The notes: a model not told the origin generated them from the sequence alone. 64,000 nt of DNA from Betaproteobacteria bacterium Ga0077532 (GCA_001464895.1 LNEE01000016.1:1-64000); one strand, 5' to 3'; positions 27,843 through 37,722 are shown, numbered from the stretch's first letter. Made by a program: numbers and translations.

Positions 27843-29540
27843 TCAGACGAGGATCATCTCGGAGAGGCCCTTGCCTCCCGGTACCATGGGGAACACGTTC
27901 TCGGTCTGGTCGGTGATGAAGTCCATGAACACGAGTTCGTTCTTGCGCGCGAAAGCCTCGCGGATCGCCGGTTCGATGTCCGCCGGCTTCTCGATCCGTA
28001 TGCCCACGTGGCCGTAGCTTTCGGCGAGCTTCACGAAGTCGGGCAGGGCATCCATGTAGGACTCTGCATAGCGGTTGCCGTGGAAGAACTCCTGCCACTG
28101 ACGCACCATGCCCATGTAGCGATTGTTCAGGTTCAGGATCTTGACGGGCATGCGGTACTGCTTGCAGGTCGAGAGTTCCTGGATGCACATCTGGATCGAC
28201 GCCTCGCCGGTCACACAGGCGACCGGGGTGTCGGGGTGGGCGAGCAGTGCACCCATCGCGTAGGGCAGACCGACACCCATCGTGCCGAGGCCACCGGAAT
28301 TCAACCAGCGGCGCGGCTTGTCGAAGCGGTAGAACTGCGCGGCCCACATCTGGTGCTGGCCGACGTCGGAGGTCACGATCGCGTCGCCGCCGGTCACCTC
28401 CCAGAGCTTCTCGATCACCATCTGCGGCTTGATGATCTCGCTGGTGCGGTCGTACTTCAGGCAGTCGCGGGCGCGCCACAGCTCGATCTGCGTCCACCAC
28501 GACTTCAGGGCGGGCGCGTCGGGCTTCTGCGTGCCGGCAGCGATCTGGCGGCTCATCTCGGCGAGCACATCCTTCACGTCACCCACGATCGGGACGTCGA
28601 CCTTCACGCGCTTGGAGATCGAGGACGGGTCCACGTCGATGTGGATGATCCGGCGGTCTTCCTGGAAGAAGTGCTTCGGGTTGCCGATCACGCGGTCGTC
28701 GAAGCGGGCGCCCACCGCGAGCAGCACGTCGCAGTGCTGCATCGCCATGTTGGCTTCGTACGTCCCGTGCATCCCGAGCATCCCCATGTACTGGGGGTCG
28801 GACGCCGGGAAACCACCGAGGCCCATCAGCGTGTTCGTACAGGGGAATCCGAGCGAGCGGACGAGCTGCGTCAACTCTGCGGCGGCCTCGCCGAGGACCA
28901 CGCCGCCGCCCGCGTAGATCATGGGGCGCTTGGCTTCGAGCAGCAGATTCAGGGCCTTGCGGATCTGACCGCTGTGGCCCTTCACCACCGGGTTGTACGA
29001 GCGAAGCGAGACGGACGTCGGGTACACGTACTCGCACCGCGCCATCGTGATGTCCTTCGGGATGTCGACCACGACGGGGCCCGGGCGGCCGGTCGTGGCG
29101 ATGTAGAAGGCTTTCTTGATGGTCGCCGCCAGGTCGTGCACGTCCTTCACGAGGAAGTTGTGCTTCACGCAGGGCCGCGTGATCCCGATCGAGTCGACTT
29201 CCTGGAAGGCGTCCTGCCCGATCGCGTGCGTCGGCACCTGGCCGGTGAGGATCACCATGGGGATGGAGTCCATGTACGCCGTCGCGATGCCGGTGACCGC
29301 GTTCGTGGCGCCGGGGCCGGAGGTGACGAGGACTACGCCGGGCTTCTGGCAGGCGCGGGCGTAACCATCAGCGGCGTGTACGGCGGCCTGTTCGTGCCGT
29401 ACCAGAATGTGCTTCACCCGGTCCTGCTTGAACAGTTCGTCGTAGATGTGAAGCACTGCGCCGCCGGGATAGCCGAAGAGATACTCGACTCCCTCGTCCG
29501 CGAGGCATCGCACCGTGATTTCGGCGCCGGTCAGTTCCAT
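27843..29540 (-). CDS. ilvB: Acetolactate synthase large (catalytic) subunit
   Basis: A 565-residue thiamine diphosphate enzyme, first common step of branched-chain amino acid synthesis. The N-terminal domain has EYLFGYPGGAVLHIYD with the catalytic Glu region upstream of HVRHEQAA-type sequence (here LVRHEQAAVHAADGYAR). The central FAD-binding-like domain and the C-terminal thiamine domain (GEASIQMCIQELST, NNRYMGMVRQWQ) are complete. The start at 29540 lacks a strong ribosome site. It is the first gene of the ilv-pss-leu cluster. Confidence 0.97.
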   Translation of the reverse strand: MELTGAEITVRCLADEGVEYLFGYPGGAVLHIYDELFKQDRVKHILVRHEQAAVHAADGYARACQKPGVVLVTSGPGATNAVTGIATAYMDSIPMVILTGQVPTHAIGQDAFQEVDSIGITRPCVKHNFLVKDVHDLAATIKKAFYIATTGRPGPVVVDIPKDITMARCEYVYPTSVSLRSYNPVVKGHSGQIRKALNLLLEAKRPMIYAGGGVVLGEAAAELTQLVRSLGFPCTNTLMGLGGFPASDPQYMGMLGMHGTYEANMAMQHCDVLLAVGARFDDRVIGNPKHFFQEDRRIIHIDVDPSSISKRVKVDVPIVGDVKDVLAEMSRQIAAGTQKPDAPALKSWWTQIELWRARDCLKYDRTSEIIKPQMVIEKLWEVTGGDAIVTSDVGQHQMWAAQFYRFDKPRRWLNSGGLGTMGVGLPYAMGALLAHPDTPVACVTGEASIQMCIQELSTCKQYRMPVKILNLNNRYMGMVRQWQEFFHGNRYAESYMDALPDFVKLAESYGHVGIRIEKPADIEPAIREAFARKNELVFMDFITDQTENVFPMVPGGKGLSEMILV

Positions 29541-29555
29541 GTCGTTCTCGATCAG

Positions 29556-29569
29556 CGACCTTTCGGTCG
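29556..29569 (-). other. GNRA-capped hairpin in the ilvB 5' untranslated region
   Basis: On the transcript, CGACC-GAAA-GGTCG folds into a five-base stem with a GAAA tetraloop, 15 bases before the ilvB start codon. It may affect ribosome access. No leader peptide rich in branched-chain residues was found between the promoter and ilvB. Confidence 0.4.
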
Positions 29570-29595
29570 TTTGAAACCTTCGAAGGGAACTGCGG

Positions 29596-29625
29596 AAGAT
29601 ACCGGCAAAGTGCAAGACGGGTCAA
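29596..29625 (-). promoter_or_regulatory. Candidate sigma-70 promoter of the ilv operon
   Basis: On the minus strand, TTGACC at 29625-29620 and TATCTT at 29601-29596 are 18 bases apart. The expected start near 29589 gives a 5' untranslated region of about 50 bases to ilvB. It lies between the ilvB start and the stop of the next upstream gene. Confidence 0.45.
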
Positions 29626-29672
29626 TTGAAGGGCGGCGCCTGCCAAACCCGCCCCGCCACGGGGCAGAACCC

Positions 29673-30509
29673 TCAGCGGTGGCGCCGCACCCAGTCGCGC
29701 CAGACCCTGTAGAGATCGGGGTCGCGCGCCGCCACGACGGACCGGCTCTCCCCTGGTCCGCCCCAGAAGTCCTCGCCGTCCAGCGTGCCGACGCTCCCGC
29801 CGGCCTCGGCGAGGATGAGGCTGCCTGCGGCGTAGTCCCAGGGTTTCTGGCCGCCGTGGAGGTAGAGATCGAGCCGACCTGCGGCCAGATAGCACCACTC
29901 CAATGTGGACGCGCCGAGATTGCGCTGGGAGTAGTACGGGGGATCGGCGACCAGGGCGGCGCCGAGGGTGCGCGGCAGGCGCTTGAAGTCCACGTTGGCG
30001 AACGCACCCTTCATCGACGGGACTTCGGTGCGGATGGGAAGCGGCTCGTCGCCGAGAAAAGCTCCTTGTCCGCGCACCGCCCAGAACATCTCGTCCGCCA
30101 CGGGCGCGTAGATGGCGCCGAGGACGCTGCTCCCCTCGCGGATGAGGGCGACGGACACCGCGAAGTAGGGGACACCGTGGACGAAGTTGGACGTCCCGTC
30201 GATGGGGTCCACGCACCACAGGCCCGCCTGTCCGGCCTGCCACTGGATCGCCTGTTCCTCCGCGGTCATCTCCTCCCCGACGACCGGAAGGGGTTCGATG
30301 GCGCGGAGTCGCCGGACCAGCGCCTCCTGGGCGGCGACATCGGCTTCCGTGAGGATGCTGCCGTCGGCCTTGCGGCTGTGGGCAACCTTGCGATAGCGCG
30401 GCATGACCTCGTCGGCTGCGACGATGCGCACGGCGTCGCAGAGGGCGCGGGCGATGTCGCGATCGCGGGCGGTGGTGTCGGGAGGATTGCCGGAAGTACC
30501 GGAAGGCAT
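29673..30509 (-). CDS. Inositol-monophosphatase family phosphatase
   Basis: A 278-residue metal-dependent phosphatase. Motifs are GEEM for the first metal ligand, WCVDPIDGTSNFVHG as the central signature, and the C-terminal KPWDYAAGSLILAEAGG. The family includes inositol-1-phosphatase (SuhB), CysQ and HisN-type histidinol-phosphatases. The sequence alone does not tell me which. It is divergent from rsmE, 117 bases away, and lies upstream of the ilv operon on the same strand. Confidence 0.85.
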   Translation of the reverse strand: MPSGTSGNPPDTTARDRDIARALCDAVRIVAADEVMPRYRKVAHSRKADGSILTEADVAAQEALVRRLRAIEPLPVVGEEMTAEEQAIQWQAGQAGLWCVDPIDGTSNFVHGVPYFAVSVALIREGSSVLGAIYAPVADEMFWAVRGQGAFLGDEPLPIRTEVPSMKGAFANVDFKRLPRTLGAALVADPPYYSQRNLGASTLEWCYLAAGRLDLYLHGGQKPWDYAAGSLILAEAGGSVGTLDGEDFWGGPGESRSVVAARDPDLYRVWRDWVRRHR

Positions 30510-30626
30510 CACGGAAGGCCGTCGGCAGAAAGGGGCTGGAGAAAGCCGGAAACGAATGACCAAGGGTGCGTCTGCGGGGCGCTGAGAAGGTCCCGAAAAG
30601 CCGTCGAATGGTAGCATGCGCCCGCC

Positions 30627-31391
30627 ATGAAGCCGCCTCCCAACGCCAAGAACGGCGCCCGTTTTCACGTCCCCGAAACGCTTGGTCCCGGTGCCGAACG
30701 GGACCTCCCGGACGCCGCCGGCCATCACGCGACGCGGGTGCTCCGGCTCGGTATCGGCGACCCCGTTGTGCTCTTCGACGGAAACGGCGGGGAACACGAC
30801 GCCGTGATCACGCGGATCCATCGCAACGAGGTCGCCGTCCGGGTCACCGGATTCCGCGACGTCGACCGCGAATCCCCGCTCGGCATCACCCTGGTGCAGG
30901 GCATCTCTTCAGGCGATCGCATGGACATCACGCTCCGGAAAGCCGTGGAACTGGGTGTCGGCGCCATCGTCCCGGTGGCCACCGAGCGCAGCGTCGTGAA
31001 GCTCCGCGACGAGCGGGCCGACCGGCGCCGCCAGCACTGGCAGGCCCTGGCGGTCGCGGCGTGCGAGCAGTGCGGCCGGAACACGGTGCCCCCGGTGGCC
31101 GAGCCCGCCGACTTCCGGACCTGGCTCGCAGCGCTCCCGAAGGACCCGGGGACGCAGACGCGGATCGCCCTCGCCGTCGGCGGCGAGGCGTCCCTTGCAG
31201 GCCTCCCGAAGCCCGACGGGGACGTGCTGCTGCTGGTCGGGCCGGAGGGTGGCCTCAGCCCCGAGGAAACGGCCCTCGCCGTCACCCGCGGATTCACACC
31301 GGTGCGCATGGGTCCGCGGATCCTCCGCACCGAGACCGCGGCCGTGGTCGCCATGGCGGCCATGCAGACGCTCTGGGGCGATCTGCAGTGA
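30627..31391 (+). CDS. rsmE: 16S rRNA m3U1498 methyltransferase RsmE
   Basis: A 254-residue SPOUT-class methyltransferase that modifies U1498 of 16S rRNA. An N-terminal PUA-like domain (ARFHVPETL, HHATRVLRLGIGD) is followed by the knotted domain with LVGPEGGLSPEE and MGPRILRTETA, the S-adenosylmethionine-binding signatures. Full length. It is the first of a run of plus-strand genes. Confidence 0.95.
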   Translation: MKPPPNAKNGARFHVPETLGPGAERDLPDAAGHHATRVLRLGIGDPVVLFDGNGGEHDAVITRIHRNEVAVRVTGFRDVDRESPLGITLVQGISSGDRMDITLRKAVELGVGAIVPVATERSVVKLRDERADRRRQHWQALAVAACEQCGRNTVPPVAEPADFRTWLAALPKDPGTQTRIALAVGGEASLAGLPKPDGDVLLLVGPEGGLSPEETALAVTRGFTPVRMGPRILRTETAAVVAMAAMQTLWGDLQ

Positions 31392-31499
31392 GCCTCCGCG
31401 TCGCATCAGCCCGACGTCACCGTTGACCTTCCGTCACTTACACTCCGCGGTCACGCAGCGCACACCTTCACCTCCGAAAATCTGCAATCGAGGACTCGC

Positions 31500-32267
31500 A
31501 TGGACATAAAGAACAGCGTATTCATCGTCACCGGCGGTGGCTCCGGCCTGGGACAGGCCACGGTCGAGCTGATCGTCGCCGGCGGCGGCAAGGCCGTCAT
31601 CGCCGACGTGAACCGGACCACCGGAGAAGCGCTCGCTGCGCAACTGGGCGGCGCGGTCCGCTTCGTCGAATGCGACGTGACCTCCGAGGAACACGGCAAG
31701 CGCGCGGTCGCCACAGCCGTTGAAGCGTTCGGCGGCGTGCACGGTCTCGTGAACTGCGCCGGCGTGGGCGTGCCCGGCAAGGTGCTGGGCCGGGACGGCC
31801 CCCTGCCGCTCGACAAGTTCTCCCGCATCGTCGCGATCAATCTGATCGGCACCTTCAACATGATCCGCCTCGCCGCCGAGGCGATGGCGGCCGGAGCGCC
31901 CAACGCAGCCGGCGAGCGTGGCGTCATCGTGAACACGGCCTCGGTCGCAGCCTTCGACGGTCAGATCGGCCAGCCCGCCTACGCGGCATCCAAGGCCGGC
32001 GTCGTCGGAATGACGCTGCCGATCGCCCGCGAGTTCGCCCGGACGGGCATCCGCGTCGTCACCATCGCACCCGGCCTCTTCGAGACGCCAATGATGGCGG
32101 GCCTGCCGCCCGAGGCGCAGCAGTCGCTGGCGGCCCAGGTGCCGTTCCCCTCCCGGCTGGGCAAGCCCGGCGAGTTCGCCGCGCTCGTCAAGCACATCGT
32201 CGAGAACGAGATGCTGAACGGCGAGACGATCCGCCTCGACGGCGCCATCCGGATGGCACCGAAGTAG
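31500..32267 (+). CDS. SDR 3-hydroxyacyl-CoA dehydrogenase (HSD17B10-like)
   Basis: A 255-residue short-chain dehydrogenase. The nucleotide loop is TGGGSGLG (11-18), with active-site Ser148, Tyr161 and Lys165 (YAASK). The segments [13 protein letters not shown] and [13 protein letters not shown] match type II 3-hydroxyacyl-CoA or 2-methyl-3-hydroxybutyryl-CoA dehydrogenases, which act in fatty acid or isoleucine breakdown. The start at 31500 follows GAGGA at six bases. No other beta-oxidation gene is adjacent. Confidence 0.9.
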   Translation: MDIKNSVFIVTGGGSGLGQATVELIVAGGGKAVIADVNRTTGEALAAQLGGAVRFVECDVTSEEHGKRAVATAVEAFGGVHGLVNCAGVGVPGKVLGRDGPLPLDKFSRIVAINLIGTFNMIRLAAEAMAAGAPNAAGERGVIVNTASVAAFDGQIGQPAYAASKAGVVGMTLPIAREFARTGIRVVTIAPGLFETPMMAGLPPEAQQSLAAQVPFPSRLGKPGEFAALVKHIVENEMLNGETIRLDGAIRMAPK

Positions 32268-32299
32268 GCCCCGTGACCCACCCGCGGAAGGACGATCCG

Positions 32300-33616
32300 A
32301 TGGACGCGAAGACACTCGAGCACTTCGTTCCGTGGTTCCGTGCGGCGGCGCCCTACATCCACGCGTTCCGCGGGCGCACCTTCGTGATCGCCTTCGGCGG
32401 CGAGGTCGTGGCCGATGGCAAATTCGTGGACCTCACCCACGACTTCAACCTGCTCGCCGCGCTGGGCGTCCGGCTCGTCCTCGTGCACGGCGCCCGGCCG
32501 CAGATCGACGAGCGGCTCGAGCGGCGCCAGGCGGACATCCGGTACGTGCACGACATGCGGGTCACCGACGAAGCCACGCTCGCCGACGTGAAGGAGGCCA
32601 GCGGCCGCCTGCGTACGGAGATCGAGGCGCTGTTGTCGGTCGGCCTGCCGAACACGCCGATGGCGAACGCCGATATCCGGGTCTCGAGCGGCAATTTCGT
32701 CGTCGCCCGGCCGGTGGGCGTCATCGACGGCATCGACATGCAGTTCACCGGCGAGGTCCGCAAGGTGAACGCCGACGCCATCCGCCGCTGCCTGGACGAC
32801 GGCGACCTCGTGTTGCTCTCGCCCCTAGGCTACTCCCCCACCGGCGAGATCTTCAACCTCACGCTCGAGGATGTCGCCGCGCAGACCGCCATCGCCCTGA
32901 AGGCGGACAAGCTGCTCTTCCTCATGGACGAGCCGGGTGTCGCGACCGGACGCCGCATGCGCCACGAGTTGACGGTGTCCGAGGCCGACGCCCTGATCGC
33001 CGGCAAGCGGGCGCTCAAGGGGGACAGCGGGATCTATCTGCCCTTCGCGACCCGCGCCTGCCGCGGCGGTGTGAAGCGCGTGCACCTCGTCTCGCGCCAC
33101 GTGGACGGCGCGCTCCTGCTGGAACTCTTCACCCACTCCGGCGTGGGGACGATGGTCACGGAGGATCCCCTCGAACAGCTGCGGCAGGCCACGGTCGAGG
33201 ACGTCGGCGGCATCGTCCGGCTCATCGAACCGCTGGAGGCGGACGGCACGCTGGTCAAGCGCTCCCGCGAGTTGCTCGAGATCGAGATCGACCGGTTCTA
33301 CGTGCTGCAGCACGACGAACTGATCGTGGGCTGCGCCGCGCTCTATCCGTTCACGAAGGAGGGTGCGGCGGAGCTGGCATGTCTCGCCATCCATCCAGAC
33401 CACCGGAACGGCGGCGCCGGCGAACGCCTGCTGCGGTCGGTGGAGGCTGCGGCGCGCAAGCGCCGCTTCGAGCGTCTGTTCGTGCTGACGACCCGCACCG
33501 CGCACTGGTTCGTGGAGCAGGGTTTCCGGGAGGTGCCGATCACGGAACTGCCCGAGGCCCGCAAGCAGGCCTACAACTTCCAGAGGCGCTCGAAGGTGCT
33601 GGTGAAGGCGCTTTGA
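32300..33616 (+). CDS. argA: Amino-acid N-acetyltransferase ArgA
   Basis: A 438-residue fusion of an amino acid kinase-like domain (residues 1-280) and a C-terminal GNAT acetyltransferase domain (from about 290). It makes N-acetylglutamate, the first step of arginine synthesis, and is normally inhibited by arginine through the kinase-like domain. Seen motifs are FVIAFGGEVV, LVLVHGARPQID and CLAIHPDHRNGGAGERLL, the acetyl-CoA loop. The ATG at 32300 follows GGAAGGA; a GTG nine codons upstream is less likely. Confidence 0.95.
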   Translation: MDAKTLEHFVPWFRAAAPYIHAFRGRTFVIAFGGEVVADGKFVDLTHDFNLLAALGVRLVLVHGARPQIDERLERRQADIRYVHDMRVTDEATLADVKEASGRLRTEIEALLSVGLPNTPMANADIRVSSGNFVVARPVGVIDGIDMQFTGEVRKVNADAIRRCLDDGDLVLLSPLGYSPTGEIFNLTLEDVAAQTAIALKADKLLFLMDEPGVATGRRMRHELTVSEADALIAGKRALKGDSGIYLPFATRACRGGVKRVHLVSRHVDGALLLELFTHSGVGTMVTEDPLEQLRQATVEDVGGIVRLIEPLEADGTLVKRSRELLEIEIDRFYVLQHDELIVGCAALYPFTKEGAAELACLAIHPDHRNGGAGERLLRSVEAAARKRRFERLFVLTTRTAHWFVEQGFREVPITELPEARKQAYNFQRRSKVLVKAL

Positions 33617-33771
33617 AGCACCCGTCCCCGGCGGACGCCTTCGGTCGACGACGGGTGAGGTAGCGCACCGCGCGCCGCCCAGTCGTGGCGCACTGGCCGA
33701 TCTCGCCGCCGCAAGTCACGCCGTCGCGCGCGGCCTATGGTCGCTCCATCACGTCGATGGAGGTTCGCACC

Positions 33772-34212
33772 ATGCGTCATACCCTTCTCACCGCCTTGGT
33801 CCTTTCCCTGCTTTTCGTCGGCGACGTCGGCGCGGATCCGAAGGGGAAAGAGCCCCATCGTTGGCGCAACCCGAGCAGGTCCGTGCACGAATTCTCCGAG
33901 GGGATGGTGCTGAGCGGCCTCGTCTTCGGTCCCATCTCCGCGGTCGCATTGCCACTCTTCGCGGTCTCGGCAGTCGTCGCAGTGGGCGACTCGGTACGTG
34001 TTGTTGTGGTCGACAGTGTCGGGGCGGTGGTGGGGGTGCTTGAAGTGCCGAAGGAGCGTGCCGAGCGGGCCGCACTGAAGCCGGGAGATCCTGTACAGGT
34101 GACGGCAGACCCGCCCGGCCACACGATCTCGGCGAACGGCGTCATGCTCGCGTACGTACCCGGGGAGGCGAGCCGCGATCTGATCCATCGCGAGCCGTAT
34201 TCCCCGAAATGA
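33772..34212 (+). CDS. Small exported protein of unknown function, partner of DUF2145 gene
   Basis: A 146-residue protein. A signal peptide covers residues 1-21 (ending DVGADP). A hydrophobic stretch at about 45-70 could be a membrane span, followed by a valine-rich beta-like region and a C-terminal LAYVPGEASRDLIHRE. Its TGA overlaps the next ATG (ATGA), so the two are translationally coupled. I recall similar short proteins with an Ile/Leu-His C-terminal pattern beside DUF2145 genes, but cannot verify that here. No function is proposed. Confidence 0.75.
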   Translation: MRHTLLTALVLSLLFVGDVGADPKGKEPHRWRNPSRSVHEFSEGMVLSGLVFGPISAVALPLFAVSAVVAVGDSVRVVVVDSVGAVVGVLEVPKERAERAALKPGDPVQVTADPPGHTISANGVMLAYVPGEASRDLIHREPYSPK

Positions 34213-35135
34213 CCGCATGCCCCGAGATGAGAATGCGCAACAGGCCGAGGACAGGCATTGCGCCACCGATGGCGCCGCGGATGGCGAGTGGGTTCTCGAG
34301 AAGATTCGCACACTGGCTCGGAATCTCGTTCGGAATCTGTCTTGCGCTCACCTCGGCACCGGCACCAGCCGGAACGGGATGTCATCAGCGCGCGCCTGAA
34401 CCCGAAGAGCTCCGTGCCGCCGTGCAACTCGGGCATGCCGTCCGGGAAACCCTGGACTCGCTGGACGCGGAGGTGGCTGTGGTGGCTCGGGTCGGACAGG
34501 ATCTCTCCCCCTGGGGCCTACGCTACTCGCACGCTGGCTTCGCTTGGCGGGATCATCCGGCCGGCCGCTGGCAGGTGGTGCACCTGCTGAACGAGTGCGG
34601 AACCGATCGATCCGCCCTGTATGTCGAGGGGATGGCCAACTTCTTCACCGACGTCGTCCGTCACGAGGCTAGCATCGTCGTGCCGCCCGCAGCCGTGGGA
34701 CGCCGCCTCGCTGGTCTGCTCTCCTCGGGCGACGCCAACCGCCTGCACGAACCTCGCTACAGCATGCTGGCTTACGTCTTCTCCACGCGGTACCAGAATT
34801 CCAACCAATGGCTGCTCGAGGTCTACGCTGCCGCGGCACAGGGCGACGGCGACCTCGACCGGAACACCGCCCAGCGCTGGCTGAAGACCAGAGGGTTCGC
34901 GCCCATCACCGTCGAGGTGCCCGCATGGAAACGCCTGGGCGGTCGCTTGTTCCGGGCGAACATCGCCTTCGACGACCATCCCTTCGGCCGAAGGATGGCA
35001 GGGCAGATCGACACCACGACGGTCGATTCGATAGTGCGGTTCCTGGAGCGGCGCGGCGAAGTCTCCTCGTCGGCAGAAGTGTTCCTGCCCGGTGCCGAGG
35101 CCGGTCCTCGAATGGATTCGGCAACGAACAAATGA
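34209..35135 (+). CDS. DUF2145 domain protein, exported
   Basis: A 308-residue protein with a long basic N-terminus (many Arg in residues 1-33), then a hydrophobic export signal ending APAPAG. The body matches DUF2145: RVGQDLSPWGLRYSHAGFAW, VVHLLNECGTDRSALY, NFFTDVV and RYQNSNQWLLE. One cysteine follows the signal and another sits in NECGT. Later starts at 34227 or 34281 would shorten the N-terminus, but coupling by ATGA to the upstream gene favours 34209. The family role is not known to me. Confidence 0.82.
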   Translation: MTACPEMRMRNRPRTGIAPPMAPRMASGFSRRFAHWLGISFGICLALTSAPAPAGTGCHQRAPEPEELRAAVQLGHAVRETLDSLDAEVAVVARVGQDLSPWGLRYSHAGFAWRDHPAGRWQVVHLLNECGTDRSALYVEGMANFFTDVVRHEASIVVPPAAVGRRLAGLLSSGDANRLHEPRYSMLAYVFSTRYQNSNQWLLEVYAAAAQGDGDLDRNTAQRWLKTRGFAPITVEVPAWKRLGGRLFRANIAFDDHPFGRRMAGQIDTTTVDSIVRFLERRGEVSSSAEVFLPGAEAGPRMDSATNK

Positions 35136-35274
35136 CAGCGGCAGGTTCAGCCGGCTCTTCCTTGAGCGATCGACGCCATGCGGGACACGCCGGTTTACGC
35201 TGCACGACCCTTTCCGGATAATCGACTGACCTACCCGGCGCCGTTCGCGCGCCGTAGTCCGAAAGGATCATCCC

Positions 35275-35550
35275 ATGGCCCGTATGGTCAATTGCATCAA
35301 GCTGAAGCGCGAAGCCGAAGCACTCGATTTCCCCCCCTATCCCGGCCCGATCGGCCAACGGATCTTCGAATCCGTCTCGAAGGAAGCCTGGAAGGCGTGG
35401 CTGGAGCACCAGAAGATGCTCGTGAACGAGAACCGGCTGACGCTTTCGGATCCGAAGGCGCGGAAGTACCTCGTCGAGCAGATGGAGCGCCACTTCTTCG
35501 GTGACGGGGCGGAGGCCGCCCAGGGGTACGTCCCGCCAGGTACCCGTTGA
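35275..35550 (+). CDS. yggX: Fe(II)-trafficking protein YggX
   Basis: A 91-residue oxidative-damage protection protein of the YggX family. [20 protein letters not shown] with the single conserved Cys near the N-terminus, ISKEAW-like [13 protein letters not shown], and [16 protein letters not shown] are all hallmarks. It is thought to protect iron-sulfur enzymes. Its stop overlaps a possible TTG start of ppk1. Confidence 0.96.
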   Translation: MARMVNCIKLKREAEALDFPPYPGPIGQRIFESVSKEAWKAWLEHQKMLVNENRLTLSDPKARKYLVEQMERHFFGDGAEAAQGYVPPGTR

Positions 35551-35564
35551 CGGACCCTGCCGCG

Positions 35565-37691
35565 ATGGCCGCCGATGGCTCCTCCGAAGTCCATGGTCTG
35601 GCGTCGGCCGGCAGCGCGTCGGCCGACACCGGGCGGCGGCTTTTCCTCAATCGCGAGCTGGGCCAGCTCGAGTTCAACCGGCGGGTGCTCGCCCAGGCCC
35701 GCGACGAGCGCATGCCGCTCCTCGAGCGCCTGCGCTTCCTGTGCATCGTCGGCAGCAACCTCGACGAGTTCTTCGAGATCCGCGTGGCTGGTCTCAAGGC
35801 GCAGATCGCGCTGGGGGCCGACAACCCCGGGCCTGACGGCATGCGCCCGCGCGAAGTTCTCGCGGAGGTCTCACTCCAGGTCCACGCGCTGATCCGCCAG
35901 CAGTACGAGATCTTCAACGACGAGATCCTCCCGGCCCTCGACGCACAGGGCGTGAAGTTCCTGCGGCGCCACGAATGGACCGATGCGCAGAAGGCCTGGA
36001 TCCACACGCATTTCGTCGACGAGGTGATGCCGGTCCTGACCCCGCTCGGCCTGGACCCCGCGCATCCCTTCCCACGGCTCCTCAACAAGAGCCTGAACTT
36101 CGTGGTCGAGCTGTCCGGCAAGGACGCCTTCGGCCGGAAGTCGGGCATCGCGATCGTGCAGGCGCCCCGGGCCCTGCCGCGATTCATCCTGCTGCCGCCG
36201 GAGATCTCCGGCTGCGAGTACGGCTTCGTGTTCCTGTCGTCGATCCTGCACGCGCACGTCGACGAGTTGTTCTCGGGCATGGAGGTGAAGGGCTGCTTCC
36301 AGTTCCGGGTCACGCGGAACAGCGATCTCTTCGTCGACGAGGAGGAGATCAAGAACCTCCGCACCGCGCTGCAGGGCGAACTGCCCCAGCGGCACTTCGG
36401 CGACGCCGTCCGGCTGGAGGTGGCGGATCTCTGCCCGCAGCACATGTCGGACTTCCTTCTGCAACAGTTCGGCCTCACCCAGGATGATCTATACCGCGTC
36501 TCCGGGCCGGTGAACCTGGTGCGTCTCATGCAGGTGCCCGACCACGTCCGCCGTCCCGACCTCGTGTTCAAGCCGTTCATCGCCGGCATCCCGAGCCAGC
36601 TGGCGAAGCGCTCCGACATCTTCGCGGCGATCCGCAAGAGCGACATCCTCCTGCACCATCCCTACCAGTCGTTCAAGCCCGTCGTCTCGTTCATCGAGCA
36701 GGCCGCGAGCGATCCGAACGTCGTGGCGATCAAACAGACTGTCTACCGGACCGGCGCCAACTCCGAACTGATGCAGCACCTGATCACGGCGGCGCGCAAC
36801 GGCAAGGCCGTGACAGTGATCGTCGAGCTGCTCGCCCGCTTCGACGAGGAAGCCAACATCAACTGGGCCTCGAAGCTCGAAGAGGTCGGTGCCCACGTGG
36901 TGTACGGCGTGGTGGGTCACAAGACGCACGCGAAGATGGCGATGGTCGTGCGGCGCGAGCAGGGCCGGCTCGAACGCTACGTCCACCTCGGCACCGGCAA
37001 CTACCACTCGCGCACCGCGACGCTCTACACCGACTTCGGTCTCTTCACATGCAATGCCGAGATCACCGCGGACGTGAACAACACGTTCCTGCAGCTCACC
37101 GGCCTCGGCAAGGCGAGCGCGCACACGCATCTGTGGCAGGCGCCGTTCACGCTGCACCAGAAGCTGCTCGAAGCCATTGCGCACGAAGCCGAGGAAGCCC
37201 GCGCCGGACGGCCGGCGGGCATCACGGCGAAGATGAATGCGCTGCTCGAACCGGAGATCATCGAGCACCTCTATGCGGCCTCGCAGGCGGGCGTGAAGAT
37301 CGACCTCATCGTGCGTGGCGTCTGCGCGTTGCGGCCCGGGATCCGTGGGCTGTCGGAGAACATCCGCGTGCGTTCGGTGATCGGCCGGTTCCTCGAACAC
37401 AACCGCATCTTCCACTTCAAGTCGTCGGACTCCGTCCACCTCTCCAGCGCCGACTGGATGGATCGGAACTTCTTCCGTCGCATCGAGGTGTCGTTCCCCG
37501 TGCTCGACCCGAAGCTGAAGCGGCGCGTGCTGCTGGAAGGCCTGAAGATCTACCTCGACGACAACTCGCAGGCGTGGGAGATGGACAGCGATGGCCATTA
37601 CCACCGCCGGCAACCCGGCAAGGGCCGCTCGCGCTGTGCGCAGATGGAACTCCTCGCCGAGCTCGCCACGCGCCCCGACGTGTCGCTCTGA
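35565..37691 (+). CDS. ppk1: Polyphosphate kinase Ppk1
   Basis: A 708-residue enzyme that builds polyphosphate from ATP. The N-terminal domain (LFLNRELGQLEFNRRVL, CIVGSNLDEFFEIR), the head domain and the two phospholipase-D-like C-terminal domains are complete. The THAKM histidine at about residue 455 aligns with the autophosphorylated His of E. coli PPK, and GTGNYHSRTATLYTDFG follows. A TTG at 35547, overlapping the yggX stop, is an alternative start. It begins a run with the CYTH-CHAD and sixA genes. Confidence 0.97.
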   Translation: MAADGSSEVHGLASAGSASADTGRRLFLNRELGQLEFNRRVLAQARDERMPLLERLRFLCIVGSNLDEFFEIRVAGLKAQIALGADNPGPDGMRPREVLAEVSLQVHALIRQQYEIFNDEILPALDAQGVKFLRRHEWTDAQKAWIHTHFVDEVMPVLTPLGLDPAHPFPRLLNKSLNFVVELSGKDAFGRKSGIAIVQAPRALPRFILLPPEISGCEYGFVFLSSILHAHVDELFSGMEVKGCFQFRVTRNSDLFVDEEEIKNLRTALQGELPQRHFGDAVRLEVADLCPQHMSDFLLQQFGLTQDDLYRVSGPVNLVRLMQVPDHVRRPDLVFKPFIAGIPSQLAKRSDIFAAIRKSDILLHHPYQSFKPVVSFIEQAASDPNVVAIKQTVYRTGANSELMQHLITAARNGKAVTVIVELLARFDEEANINWASKLEEVGAHVVYGVVGHKTHAKMAMVVRREQGRLERYVHLGTGNYHSRTATLYTDFGLFTCNAEITADVNNTFLQLTGLGKASAHTHLWQAPFTLHQKLLEAIAHEAEEARAGRPAGITAKMNALLEPEIIEHLYAASQAGVKIDLIVRGVCALRPGIRGLSENIRVRSVIGRFLEHNRIFHFKSSDSVHLSSADWMDRNFFRRIEVSFPVLDPKLKRRVLLEGLKIYLDDNSQAWEMDSDGHYHRRQPGKGRSRCAQMELLAELATRPDVSL

Positions 37692-37722
37692 GCGCCCCGG
37701 CGCCCCCACCGGCACCTGCGCC

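Noticed and set aside
28008..30614. An 868-codon plus-strand frame opposite ilvB and the phosphatase
   Set aside because: It spans two real minus-strand genes and their promoter and has shadow-like composition.
33619..33657. Terminator after argA
   Set aside because: CACCCGTC and GACGGGTG can pair, but the 23-base loop and lack of U residues make it too weak to call.
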